Part shown: positions 17,502 to 28,441 of the stretch, in pieces | Layout of the letters: every line of letters begins with the position of its first letter | Numbering within the stretch: position 1 is the stretch's first letter | NCBI GenBank assembly: GCA_023423995.1 | Contig: JAFAEL010000062.1 | Coordinates: 1-42,894, forward strand | Direction of reading: 5' to 3' | Length of the DNA stretch: 42,894 bases | Source of the DNA: Pseudomonadota bacterium | Lineage (GTDB): Bacteria; Pseudomonadota; Alphaproteobacteria; Rhizobiales; Beijerinckiaceae | The notes under the pieces: generated by a model | Database searches by the model: none | Told to the model about the DNA's origin: nothing | The model's input: only the letters and a program-made list of their open reading frames with translations | Made by a program: the position numbers and the translations under genes

Positions 17502-18944
17502 TCACGTGTGAATCACGCGTCCGTAGGCGTCGAGCACGGCCTCATGCATCGTTTCCGACAGGGTCGGATGCGGGAAGACCGTGTGGATCAGCTCCTCCTC
17601 GGTCGTCTCGAGATTCATGGCGATCACGAAGCCCTGGATGAGCTCGGTGACCTCCGCGCCGACCATATGTGCGCCGAGGAGCTGGCCCGTCTTCTTGTCG
17701 AAGATCGTCTTGACCATGCCCTGGTCTTCGCCGAGCGCGATAGCCTTGCCGTTACCGACGAAGGGAAAGCGGCCGACGCGGATGTCGTAGCCCTGCTCCT
17801 TCGCTTTGGACTCGGTCAGTCCGACAGAGGCAATCTGCGGGTTGCAGTATGTGCAGCCAGGAATCTTCCCCTTGTCGAGCGGCTCGGCATGGAGCCCCTT
17901 GATGGCGTCCATGCAACGCTCGCCCTCGTGCTCCGCCTTGTGGGCCAGCATTGGCGGACCTGCGACATCCCCGATGGCGTAGACGCCGGGCACGTTGGTC
18001 CGGCCGAGCCCGTCGGTGACGACGATGCCGCGCTCGATCTTCACCCCGAGCTTCTCCAGCCCGATATTCTCGATGTTGCCGACGACGCCGACGGCCGAGA
18101 TAAGTCGTTCGGCCGTGATGGTCTGCGTGCCGCCCTTGCCGTCCTCGATTGTCGCAGTGACTTGGTCGGAGCCCTTCTCCACCTTCGTCACCTTGGCGCC
18201 CGTCAGGAACTTGATCCCCTGCTTCTCGAAGCGCTTGCGGGCGAAGGCGGCGATCTCCGCATCCTCCACCGGCAGGATCTGGGGCAGCAGCTCCACGACG
18301 GTCACCTCGGCGCCCATGGTGCGGTAGAAGGAGGCGAATTCGATGCCGATCGCGCCCGATCCCATGACGAGGAGCGACTTCGGCATCCGGTCGGGCACCA
18401 TCGCCTCGTAATAGGTCCAGATGAGCTTCTTGTCCGGCTCGATGCCCGGAAGCGCGCGCGGCCGGGCGCCGGTCGCGACGACGATGTGCTTGGCCGAGTA
18501 GGAGCCCGCACCGAGCGCGCCCTTCGGGGGCTCCGCGCGCTTCGTCTCCTTGACGATAATCCTTCCGGGAGTACTGCCCTTCGGGGCGGACTCGACCGCG
18601 GCTTCGCCCCAGATCACATCGATCTTGTTCTTCTTCATAAGGAACGCGACACCGTCGGCGAGTCGCTTCGAGACACCCCGCGAGCGCTTCACGACGGCGC
18701 CGACATCGGCCGACACCGTGCCCTCGATCTTCAACCCGTAATCAGCCGGGTGCTGCATGTAGTGGTAGATCTCGGCCGAGCGCAGCAGCGCCTTGGTCGG
18801 AATGCAGCCCCAGTTCAGGCAGATACCGCCCAGATGCTCGCGGTCGACGACCGCGGTCTTGAAGCCGAGCTGCGCCGAGCGGATCGCCGCCACATAGCCG
18901 CCGGGCCCCGCCCCGATGATGATGACGTCGTACTCGCCGGCCAT
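17502..18944 (-). CDS. lpdA: Dihydrolipoyl dehydrogenase (E3)
   Basis: 480 aa. It reoxidises dihydrolipoamide of 2-oxoacid dehydrogenase and/or glycine cleavage complexes with NAD+. FAD loop GAGPGGYVAAIRSAQ begins at residue 11; the redox disulfide is Cys42/Cys47 in GGICLNWGCIPTKALL. NAD loop MGSGAIGIEFASFYRTMG is followed by VVELLPQ (acidic residue fits NAD). YAIGDVAGPPMLAHKAEHEG and the interface FPHPTLSETMHEA complete the family. No E1/E2 genes are in the window, so its partner complex is unknown. ATG 18944 has AGGAAA upstream. It is first of a minus-strand run lpdA-gor-Fe-ADH. Confidence 0.97.
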   Translation of the reverse strand: MAGEYDVIIIGAGPGGYVAAIRSAQLGFKTAVVDREHLGGICLNWGCIPTKALLRSAEIYHYMQHPADYGLKIEGTVSADVGAVVKRSRGVSKRLADGVAFLMKKNKIDVIWGEAAVESAPKGSTPGRIIVKETKRAEPPKGALGAGSYSAKHIVVATGARPRALPGIEPDKKLIWTYYEAMVPDRMPKSLLVMGSGAIGIEFASFYRTMGAEVTVVELLPQILPVEDAEIAAFARKRFEKQGIKFLTGAKVTKVEKGSDQVTATIEDGKGGTQTITAERLISAVGVVGNIENIGLEKLGVKIERGIVVTDGLGRTNVPGVYAIGDVAGPPMLAHKAEHEGERCMDAIKGLHAEPLDKGKIPGCTYCNPQIASVGLTESKAKEQGYDIRVGRFPFVGNGKAIALGEDQGMVKTIFDKKTGQLLGAHMVGAEVTELIQGFVIAMNLETTEEELIHTVFPHPTLSETMHEAVLDAYGRVIHT

Positions 18945-19057
18945 ATGCGTTTCCTACCCTGGCGATGTCCGGGCCGCGACGCATTCCGCCGGGACCGGGA
19001 GGTTTGTTCAAGGGCGGCGCGATGGCTGGGTCAAGCCCGGTCGCGACATGGCCGGTT

Positions 19058-19447
19058 TCATCCCTGCGGGATCACGGGCCGTTCCATCAATCCAGCGGCG
19101 CCAGGCTTCGGTCGGAAGCCTTCCTCCTCCAGAAGGGCGCGCATCTCGGGATCGAGCGAGGCGGGTTCGAGCACCACGGATGCGAGCCCGTCCTCCGCCG
19201 CCAGCGCATCCGCAAGCCGCAGCACGCGCGGGCCGAGTTCCCCGACCCGCTCATGGAAGACAGCGAGAGCATCGATGCGCCACGCACCGCCGTCCGGGCG
19301 GCCGTCGAGGACGGCCGTGATCTCCCCGCCCTCGTCCGCCACCACGGCCTCGGCGGGTGCCGGGCCGGAGCGCTCGCCAAGCAGCGCGCGGATCGTGTCC
19401 ATGTCCTCGGGGGCAGCGCGGCGGAAGGGCGAGTGAAGGTTCAGCAT
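19058..19447 (-). CDS. Small GNAT-like protein
   Basis: 129 aa. The opening FRRAAPEDMDTIRALL resembles the first strand and helix of GNAT acetyltransferases, followed by strand-like AEAVVADEGGEITAVLDG and WRIDALAVFHERVGELGPRV, where a GNAT would have its acetyl-CoA loop. The Q/R-x-x-G-x-G/A loop is not clear (ERVGELGPR), and the protein is shorter than most GNATs, so activity is doubtful. Fairly acidic, no signal peptide. It sits between surE and lpdA, the place where relatives of this order usually carry pcm. Confidence 0.6.
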   Translation of the reverse strand: MLNLHSPFRRAAPEDMDTIRALLGERSGPAPAEAVVADEGGEITAVLDGRPDGGAWRIDALAVFHERVGELGPRVLRLADALAAEDGLASVVLEPASLDPEMRALLEEEGFRPKPGAAGLMERPVIPQG

Positions 19448-19481
19448 GGGGCGGGGCGTCTCCGTTCGCCGGAGAAACGCC

Positions 19482-20258
19482 CTAGCTCACCTTCCGTTCT
19501 GCGAAAGCTCGGGCAAAGTGCGTCACCGTCGGCTCGTCCGTGAGGTCGATCTTCAGCGGAGTGACCGAAATCTTGCCCTCCGAGAGCGCCTTCAGGTCGG
19601 TTCCGTTCCCGGGCGTGAAAGGCTGCCGCGAGAAGCCGATCCAGAAGTAGGGATTTCCGCGACCGTCTCGCCGTTCCTCGATGCCCAGCAGCCCATTGTC
19701 ACGCTTGCCCTGGGCCGTGACGGCGATGCCCTTCACCTCCTCGGGCTCGCAATCGGGGAAATTGACGTTGACGAGGGTCCCCTCCGGGATCCCTGCATCG
19801 AGTATGGCCCGGATGGTCGCCGCGCCGTGGCGCTCGCCGCAATGCCACTTGATGTGATCGCGCCCGCTCTTGCCGTAGGCCTGGGAAAGCGCAACCGACG
19901 GAATTCCGAGCACCGTCCCCTCCATGGCGCCAGCGATGGTGCCGGAATAGCCGACATCCTCGGCCACGTTCGAGCCGCGGTTGATGCCGGAAAGGACCAG
20001 ATCGGGCCGCCCGTCCTTCAGGATGTGGCGGGTCGCCATGATGACGCAGTCCGTGGGCGTACCCTTCACGGCGAAGCGCCGCTCGGAGACCTGCCTCAGC
20101 CGAAGGGGATCGGAGAGGGACAGCGAATGCGAGACCCCGGAATTGTCGAATTCGGGTGCGGAGACCCAGACGTCGTCCGAGAGCTCCCGGGCGACCTTTT
20201 CGAGGAGCTCCAGCCCGGGCGAGTGGATGCCGTCATCGTTGGTGACGAGAATTCTCAA
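19482..20258 (-). CDS. surE: 5'/3'-nucleotidase SurE
   Basis: About 258 aa. A metal-dependent nucleoside monophosphatase linked to stationary-phase survival. Metal site acids are in ILVTNDDGIHSPG at the N-terminus; EFDNSGVSHSLSL and VLSGINRGSNVAEDVGYSGT carry the Ser and Asn ligands. The late part TVTHFARAFAE is normal. I use TTG 20258, which gives the usual MRILVTNDDG start and has GGAG six bases upstream. An ATG at 20276 in frame lies inside a palindromic intergenic repeat and is less likely. It follows serS on the same strand, as in the tat-serS-surE block of alphaproteobacteria. Confidence 0.94.
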   Translation of the reverse strand: MRILVTNDDGIHSPGLELLEKVARELSDDVWVSAPEFDNSGVSHSLSLSDPLRLRQVSERRFAVKGTPTDCVIMATRHILKDGRPDLVLSGINRGSNVAEDVGYSGTIAGAMEGTVLGIPSVALSQAYGKSGRDHIKWHCGERHGAATIRAILDAGIPEGTLVNVNFPDCEPEEVKGIAVTAQGKRDNGLLGIEERRDGRGNPYFWIGFSRQPFTPGNGTDLKALSEGKISVTPLKIDLTDEPTVTHFARAFAERKVS

Positions 20259-20269
20259 TCTCAACTCCA

Positions 20270-20370
20270 CTGTCATTCCGGGGCGCCGCAGGCGAACCCG
20301 GAATCCACGGTTGGACCGGAGCCCAATCGTGGGTTCCGGATCTCCGCTTCGCTCCGTCCGGAACGACGGC
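20270..20370. repeat. Long imperfect palindromic intergenic repeat
   Basis: The stretch begins GTCATTCCGGGGCGCC, has CCGGAATCCACGGTTGG and GTGGGTTCCGG in the middle and closes CGTCCGGAACGACGG, so the ends and two inner arms pair. Units with the GTCATTCCGGG…CCCGGAATCC form are abundant intergenic repeats in Bradyrhizobium, Rhodopseudomonas and relatives. Only this one copy is visible here. It lies between serS and surE and supplies the spurious upstream ATG for surE. Confidence 0.65.
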
Positions 20371-20381
20371 GCGGAGAAGAC

Positions 20382-21707
20382 TCAGCCGCCAATCCGGGTG
20401 AGCCCGCCCATATAGGGCCGAAGCACCGACGGGATCGTGACGGAGCCGTCCGGCTCCTGATAGTTCTCCAGCACGGCGATCAGCGCGCGACCGACCGCGA
20501 CTCCCGAGCCGTTCAGCGTGTGGACGAAGCGCGGCTGCTTCTCGCCCTTCGCCCGGAAGCGCGCGTTCATGCGGCGGGCCTGAAAGTCGGTGCAGACCGA
20601 GCAGGAGGAGATCTCGCGATAGGTCCCCTGCCCGGGCATCCAGACCTCGATGTCGTAGGTCTTGGCCGACGCGAAGCCCATGTCGCCCGTGCAGAGGGTC
20701 ATCACCCGGAACGGCAGGTCAAGCCGCTTCAGCACCTCCTCGGCGCAGGTGAGCATTCGCTCGTGCTCATCGGCCGAGGTGTCCGGAGTCGTGATCGAGA
20801 CAAGTTCGCACTTGGTGAACTGGTGCTGGCGCAGCATGCCACGCGTATCCCGCCCCGCGGCGCCGGCCTCCGCGCGGAAGCAGGGCGTGAGGGCGGTGAA
20901 GCGAAGGGGCAGTTCCTCATCGGAAAGGATGCTCTCGCGCACGAGGTTCGTCAGCGGGACCTCGGCGGTGGGAATGAGCCAGTGTCCCTCGGGTTCGCCC
21001 GCGCCGATCTGCTCGATATTCCCGGCGAAGAACTGATCATCCCGGAATTTCGGCAGCTGCGCCGTGCCGAACATCGCGTCGTCGCGCACCATCAGCGGCG
21101 GCGAGACCTCCGTGTACCCGTGCTCGGTCGTGTGCAGGTCGAGCATGTACTGACCGAGCGCCCGCTCCAGCCGGGCGAGCTGGCCGCGCAGGACCACGAA
21201 GCGCGAGCCAGACAGCTTGGCGGCCGCCTCGAAATCCATCGCCGGGCCGATGCCGACCCTCCAGGCCTCAGCCAGCTCGAAGTGCTGCTTGCCCGAGCCG
21301 AGCTGCCGGCTGCCCTCGAAGCGATTCTCCTCGCGCTGAACGTTGTCGTGCTCGTCCTTTCCGACCGGCACGTCCGGGTTCGGGATGTTCGGGATCTCCG
21401 CAAGACGCTTCTCCAGCGCCTCGGTCGCGTCCTTTTCTCGCTTCTCCTGCTCCGGGATGGATTCCTTCAGTCGCGCCACCTCGGCCATCAGCTCGGCCGC
21501 GCGCGTCTCGTCCTTGGCCTTCTTGGCGGCGCCGATCTCCTTGGAGAGGGCATTGCGCCGCTCCTGGGCGGCCTGAGCCTCTGAGATCGCGGAGCGGCGC
21601 GCGTCGTCCAGTCGGATCAACTCGGCCGATAGCGGCTCCATGCCGCGATTGTGGAGGCCCTGGTCGAAAGCGTCCGGGTTGTCCCGGATGAAGCGGATGT
21701 CGTGCAT
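20382..21707 (-). CDS. serS: Seryl-tRNA synthetase
   Basis: 441 aa. It charges tRNA-Ser and tRNA-Sec. N-terminal [18 protein letters not shown] is typical, followed by the antiparallel coiled-coil arm (about residues 25-105). Class II motif 2 is [24 protein letters not shown] (FRAEAG then [13 protein letters not shown]) and motif 3 is [33 protein letters not shown] is the usual conserved block. ATG 21707 was chosen because the frame upstream to 21803 has no family similarity. It lies downstream of tatC with a hairpin between. Confidence 0.97.
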   Translation of the reverse strand: MHDIRFIRDNPDAFDQGLHNRGMEPLSAELIRLDDARRSAISEAQAAQERRNALSKEIGAAKKAKDETRAAELMAEVARLKESIPEQEKREKDATEALEKRLAEIPNIPNPDVPVGKDEHDNVQREENRFEGSRQLGSGKQHFELAEAWRVGIGPAMDFEAAAKLSGSRFVVLRGQLARLERALGQYMLDLHTTEHGYTEVSPPLMVRDDAMFGTAQLPKFRDDQFFAGNIEQIGAGEPEGHWLIPTAEVPLTNLVRESILSDEELPLRFTALTPCFRAEAGAAGRDTRGMLRQHQFTKCELVSITTPDTSADEHERMLTCAEEVLKRLDLPFRVMTLCTGDMGFASAKTYDIEVWMPGQGTYREISSCSVCTDFQARRMNARFRAKGEKQPRFVHTLNGSGVAVGRALIAVLENYQEPDGSVTIPSVLRPYMGGLTRIGG

Positions 21708-21787
21708 GGCGGAGCGATAGCGCTCTTCAGTGTCATGACCGCGCGCCGCGGCCATCCGGATCGAGGAAGCGCTCCGCTTTTCACATC

Positions 21788-21815
21788 GGGCTGCCCGGGA
21801 CAAGCCCGGCAGCCC
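21788..21815. terminator. Stem-loop between tatC and serS
   Basis: GGGCTGCCCGGG-ACAAG-CCCGGCAGCCC forms a stem of about 11 bp with one bulged C. There is no T tract, so it may be a REP-type palindrome, an mRNA-stabilising hairpin or an attenuating stop rather than a true terminator. Confidence 0.5.
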
Positions 21816-21820
21816 GCTCC

Positions 21821-22621
21821 TTAGGTGGCTGCAGCCTCCGCGTCCGCCTTGGCGCGCTTCTTCTCGGCCATCACCACCGCGAGAATTGACGCTTCGTAGA
21901 GCGCCAGCGTCGGTATCGCCAAGGCGAGCTGGCTGATCACGTCGGGGGGCGTCAGGACCGCTGCGATCACGAAGACGATCACGATCGCGTAGCGTCGCTT
22001 CTCCTTCAGGAACTTCGAATCGATCATCCCGGCCCGGGCGAGGAGCGTCAGCACGACCGGCAGCTGGAAGCAGATCCCGAAGGCGAAGATCAGCGTCATG
22101 ATCAGCGAGAGGTACTCGTTGACCTTGGGCAGGAACTCGATCGTCGGGCTGTCCCCGACCGCGAATTGCTGCATCCCGACCGAGAACCGCATCAGCAGCG
22201 GCATCGCCATGAAATAGACGAGCAGCGCCCCGAGCAGGAACAGGATGGGGGTTGCCACGAGATAGGGCAGGAACGCGCCGCGCTCGTTCTTGTAGAGGCC
22301 CGGCGCGACGAACTTGTATATCTGCGTCGCGATCACCGGGAAGGCCAGGAAGCCCGCCCCGAACACAGCGACCTGGATCTGCGTGAACAGGAACTCCAGC
22401 GCGTGGGTGTAGATGAGCCGCGCGTGTTCCGCGTCACCGACCGCCCAGACATAGGGCTGCACGAGGATGTTGTAGATGTGCTTGGCGAGCGCGAAGCACA
22501 GGAAGAACATCACGATGAACGCCGCGAGCGCCTTGATGAGGCGCGATCGCAGCTCGATCAGATGCTCGATCAGCGGGGCTCGAGAGGCTTCGATCTCCGC
22601 TTCGTCTTCCGCAGTCCTCAC
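21821..22621 (-). CDS. tatC: Twin-arginine translocase subunit TatC
   Basis: 266 aa inner-membrane protein with six predicted spans; it recognises twin-arginine signal peptides. The N-terminal cytoplasmic [18 protein letters not shown] is the conserved HLxELRxR motif. The periplasmic loop [19 protein letters not shown] (F-x-x-P-G-L-x-x-x-E) is the second signature. The late spans [23 protein letters not shown] include the conserved TPPD and are followed by a short charged tail. It starts with GTG 22621, overlapping the tatB stop by three bases (GTGA), so the two are translationally coupled. Confidence 0.97.
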   Translation of the reverse strand: MRTAEDEAEIEASRAPLIEHLIELRSRLIKALAAFIVMFFLCFALAKHIYNILVQPYVWAVGDAEHARLIYTHALEFLFTQIQVAVFGAGFLAFPVIATQIYKFVAPGLYKNERGAFLPYLVATPILFLLGALLVYFMAMPLLMRFSVGMQQFAVGDSPTIEFLPKVNEYLSLIMTLIFAFGICFQLPVVLTLLARAGMIDSKFLKEKRRYAIVIVFVIAAVLTPPDVISQLALAIPTLALYEASILAVVMAEKKRAKADAEAAAT

Positions 22622-23148
22622 GCCTGGGCACTCTTGAGGGGAGCGGGCTCAGGCGCGTTAGCTGCGGCCGGCACTTCGGCCGGCCCGGGCTCGAGGCCGG
22701 GACCCGTCAAATCGGGAGGGATGGGCACGACCGGATCGGGCGGCGGCAAGGCAGGCTCGGGCATGGGCTCGATCTGCGGGATCGGACCCGCCTCCTCCAC
22801 GGCCGGAGCGGGGACGGCATCGGAGGCTCCGGCATTCCCCTCGCCGGAGACCGCCTTTGCCTCGACGGCCGTCTTCAGCTCGTCGCGGATCGTCTGGATG
22901 GGATTGAAGGCCGAACTCGTCGCCGAGGAAACCTGCCGGTTTATGCCCTCGACCTCGCGGCGGACCTCATCGAGCTCCGCCTCGCGCATGGCCTCGTTGA
23001 ACTGACCCTGGAATTCGGATGCAAGACGGCGCACCTTGGCCGTCATCTGGCCAACGGTGCGCAAGGCCTTGGGCAGGTCCTTGGGGCCGATCACGATGAG
23101 GGCGACGCCGCCGATCACCATCACCTCGCCCCAGCTCATGTCGAACAT
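22618..23148 (-). CDS. tatB: Sec-independent translocase protein TatB
   Basis: 176 aa. One N-terminal membrane span (MFDMSWGEVMVIGGVALIVI) leads to the GPKDLPKALRTVGQ hinge typical of TatB, then a long amphipathic helix (KVRRLASEFQGQFNEAMRE). After about residue 85 it becomes a low-complexity Pro/Ala/Glu tail of 70 residues, common in Hyphomicrobiales TatB. It couples TatC-bound substrate to TatA. Overlaps tatC. Confidence 0.96.
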   Translation of the reverse strand: MFDMSWGEVMVIGGVALIVIGPKDLPKALRTVGQMTAKVRRLASEFQGQFNEAMREAELDEVRREVEGINRQVSSATSSAFNPIQTIRDELKTAVEAKAVSGEGNAGASDAVPAPAVEEAGPIPQIEPMPEPALPPPDPVVPIPPDLTGPGLEPGPAEVPAAANAPEPAPLKSAQA

Positions 23149-23218
23149 GGGCAGCGTATCTCGGAACTCAGCCCGCCCTCAAAGCCGGGCGGGCAGGGGC
23201 AGCTTGACGGCGAGTTCC

Positions 23219-23473
23219 TCAGCCGACTTGGCGGTTAAGGGTCGAGGTCGTCCCGGCCGGCTGCGTGTTTGCGTGCTCGATCGTGCGAACCGGCTCGTTC
23301 GACGCGGGCGCGGGCGGCGTCGTGGCTGCCGTCTCCTCGTCCGACATCCCCTTCTTGAATGCTTTGATGCCCTTGGCGACGTCGCCCATCATCTCGGAAA
23401 TCTTGCCGCGTCCGAAGAGCAGCATGACGATCCCGCCGACGACGACCCAGTGCCAGATGCTTGCGCCACCCAT
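23219..23473 (-). CDS. tatA: Twin-arginine translocase subunit TatA
   Basis: 84 aa. A single short N-terminal span ([20 protein letters not shown]) is followed by the [18 protein letters not shown] hinge and amphipathic helix, with FKKGM and a short polar tail. It forms the pore-like oligomer. GGAG precedes the ATG by six bases. It is the first gene of tatABC-serS-surE; 70 bp with a GC-rich hairpin (GCCCGCC…GGCGGGC, 23171-23193) separate it from tatB. Confidence 0.96.
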   Translation of the reverse strand: MGGASIWHWVVVGGIVMLLFGRGKISEMMGDVAKGIKAFKKGMSDEETAATTPPAPASNEPVRTIEHANTQPAGTTSTLNRQVG

Positions 23474-23700
23474 GGCGATCTCCTTCGTGGCCCGTTGGCC
23501 CAGCGCCCGATGTTGGCCGGCAAACTAGGGTCCGAACGCGGGGAAAACAAGGATATCCTGCCTGCGGCGCTATCGCCCTTTGGCGAATTGAAGCGGGTGG
23601 TGAACGGCGCATCGCTTTGAAGAGCGCCGAGGCCGTGGGTTTTCGACCTTCGGCTGACGAGGTGCTAGAAGGGTCCGACCCCACCTGCTTCGGAGCTCAG

Positions 23701-24093
23701 ATGAAACTGTCCCGCGGACTGACATTGGCCGCTCTCGGCACCATGCTGGCGACCGGCGCCGCTCAAGCGCAGGGCGTGATGGCGCCAGCTCCGATCACAA
23801 TGCCGCCTTCGCTCCGCGACGCCGCACCCGCCAGCGGCAGCGCGACGCAGCCCCGCCGGGCCCGCAATCCGGCAGCCGATACTTCGAACAAGGCCGCGAG
23901 CACTGCGCCCCGGAAGAAGCTTCAGGCGCCGTCGGCAACGGCCCCGGCGCAATCCTCGGGAAACAGCTACTCGAACCGGGTCGACTCCCGTCCCCAGCGC
24001 CCGAGCGCCCCCGCATTCGAGCTGGAAGACGACCCACGCGCGGTCCGGCCAGTCCTGAACAATGGTCGGGCCGGGGTCGGGATGCGCTTCTGA
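23701..24093 (+). CDS. Secreted Ala/Pro-rich low-complexity protein
   Basis: 130 aa from ATG 23701. Signal peptide at residues 1-24 (MKLSRGLTLAALG…AAQAQG). The rest is disordered-looking, rich in Ala, Pro, Ser and basic residues, ending ELEDDPRAVRPVLNNGRAG then VGMRF. The C-terminal acidic-then-basic block and the aromatic end are the only conserved-looking parts; a terminal Phe could hint at outer-membrane association but there is no beta domain. No family recognised. It is divergent from tatA, and 228 bp of shared upstream DNA lie between. Confidence 0.65.
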   Translation: MKLSRGLTLAALGTMLATGAAQAQGVMAPAPITMPPSLRDAAPASGSATQPRRARNPAADTSNKAASTAPRKKLQAPSATAPAQSSGNSYSNRVDSRPQRPSAPAFELEDDPRAVRPVLNNGRAGVGMRF

Positions 24094-26966
<2,873 letters not shown>

Positions 26967-27059
26967 CGCTCGCCGGGCCGCCCGGCCTGAAGCTGTGGCA
27001 GGTGGGGACGGCGGGACTTGGGCTACCTTGCGGCGTGAGGCCCGAATGGAGCAGGCGCC

Positions 27060-27491
27060 ATGACAGAATTGAAGATCCTGGCGGGTCCCTTCGCGTTCGA
27101 CGGCAAGCTCGAGACGGAGGCGGCGCCGGCAACCTGCGCGGCCTTTCTTCGGCACCTGCCCTTCGAGGGGCAGATCGTCCATGTTCGCTGGAGCGGCGAG
27201 GGCGTCTGGATCCCGCTTGGCGACATGCAGTTCGGTGTCGGCTACGAGAACCATACGTGCCACCCTGCCCCGGGCCATGTCCTGCTCTACCCGGGCGGGA
27301 TCAGCGAGACGGAGATTCTGCTCGCCTACGGAGGGGTGAGCTTTGCCAGCAAGGTGGGGCCTCTTGCAGGCAATCACTTCCTTACGCTCACCTCCGGTCT
27401 CGAAAACCTGGCTGAGCTTGGCCGCCTGACACTCTGGAAGGGTGCTCAGCCAATTCGGTTCGAACTGGCAGAGGGAAGCGTGTCCGTCTGA
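27060..27491 (+). CDS. DUF3830 family protein (cyclophilin-like fold)
   Basis: 143 aa without signal peptide. Matches the DUF3830 pattern: AAPATCAAFLRHLPFEGQIV (the A-P-x-T-x-x-x-F-x-x-x-L-P opening), then VRWSGEGVWIPLGDM, ENHTCHPAPGHVLLYPGG and TEILLAYGGVSFASKVGPLAG followed by GNHFLTL. Members have a small cyclophilin-like barrel and often sit with amidases or transporters; no activity is established. GGAGCAGG precedes the ATG. It lies 93 bp after gyrB on the same strand with a hairpin between, so it is probably separate. Confidence 0.85.
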   Translation: MTELKILAGPFAFDGKLETEAAPATCAAFLRHLPFEGQIVHVRWSGEGVWIPLGDMQFGVGYENHTCHPAPGHVLLYPGGISETEILLAYGGVSFASKVGPLAGNHFLTLTSGLENLAELGRLTLWKGAQPIRFELAEGSVSV

Positions 27492-27573
27492 TCGAGCCAG
27501 GGCTTAGACACTGGTCGTTCGGCCTCTCCAACCCTAGGGCGAAGACCCCTTGTTTGGGCCCGTTCGCGGATTG

Positions 27574-27591
27574 CGCGGGCGTCCGCCCGCG
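27574..27591. repeat. Perfect GC-rich inverted repeat
   Basis: CGCGGGCG-TC-CGCCCGCG forms an 8-bp stem with a two-base loop in the gap between the DUF3830 and DUF2147 genes. There is no T tract. It may be a terminator-like stem or chance. Confidence 0.35.
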
Positions 27592-27731
27592 TCGAAGATG
27601 AAGAAATGCCCTTCGGCGGCTAGACGTTGGCCACAGTATCGACGCATAGCGCATCGACAGGAGCCGGGCGAAACCGGTCGGGCACTCAGGGTGTTCTCAC
27701 GCGGCTTGGGCACGCGCCCGAACCGGATTTT

Positions 27732-28337
27732 GTGAAGAGGGTCACCGCTGCGATGTTGGTCAACAACCTTGTTCAGGCGAGCGGGCTCCTTGCGGGTCTT
27801 GCCATGCTGTCCACGAGCGCTGCCTCGGCCGCGCCGTTGGCGGATCCGACCGGCACCTGGCTGACGGAAGACGAGCGCGCGCGGATCCGCATCGAGAAGT
27901 GCGGGCCCTCGCAGGAGCACGTCTGCGGCTACGTCGTATGGATGAAGGCCTCGCAGGGCGAAGACCCGGCGGCCAAGCGCGACGTTAAGAACCCAGATCC
28001 GCGGAAGCGCAGTCGTCCTGTTCTGGGTCACCAGCTCCTGATGGGCCTGACGCTCAATGAGGACGGACGATACGCCGGCAAGATCTACAACAACGAGGAC
28101 GGGAAGAGCTACGACGTGACCGTGTGGTCCGAACAGCCTTCCAGTCTCAATGTCCGGGGCTGCCTCGTGGCCTTTCTTTGCAGCACCCAGGTATGGACCC
28201 GCACGAATAACGTGGTGGCCGGGCAGCTTGCAGGCGCGACCGGAACTGCAACTGGGCCGACCTCCGAACCGGAATGGGCGAGCAAAGCTTCAGCCACGCC
28301 GGCCGGCGCCGGCCAGCGCAGCCGGCCGAAACCTTGA
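27732..28337 (+). CDS. DUF2147 secreted protein
   Basis: About 201 aa. A signal peptide (hydrophobic SGLLAGLAMLSTSAASAA) is followed by the DUF2147 domain: GTWLTEDERARIRIEKCG, VCGYVVWMK, DVKNPDPRKRSRPVLG, GKIYNNEDGKSYDVTV and LNVRGCLVAFLCSTQVWTR. This is a lipocalin-like domain of unknown role; a conserved cysteine set is present. The C-terminal 40 residues are low complexity (Thr, Ala, Pro). I use GTG 27732 (MKRVTAAMLV) because it gives a positive signal-peptide start; ATG 27753 is an alternative. Confidence 0.85.
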   Translation: MKRVTAAMLVNNLVQASGLLAGLAMLSTSAASAAPLADPTGTWLTEDERARIRIEKCGPSQEHVCGYVVWMKASQGEDPAAKRDVKNPDPRKRSRPVLGHQLLMGLTLNEDGRYAGKIYNNEDGKSYDVTVWSEQPSSLNVRGCLVAFLCSTQVWTRTNNVVAGQLAGATGTATGPTSEPEWASKASATPAGAGQRSRPKP

Positions 28338-28441
28338 CCGACTAGATCCTAAAGAAAACAGGAGAGCTCCCGACCAGCTTGACTTCTCGCGGCGTCCCAC
28401 CGTGAAAGGCCGGGGCTCGGGACGCTGTGGAAAGGCAACAC

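Noticed and set aside
16833..19436. 867-codon plus-strand frame across gor, lpdA and the GNAT-like gene
   Set aside because: It is fully antisense to clear flavoprotein genes and has no domain signature; antisense frames of this length are usual at this GC content.
19446..21584. 712-codon plus-strand frame across surE and serS
   Set aside because: Antisense to well-supported genes; composition rich in Arg, His and Asp as expected of a shadow frame.
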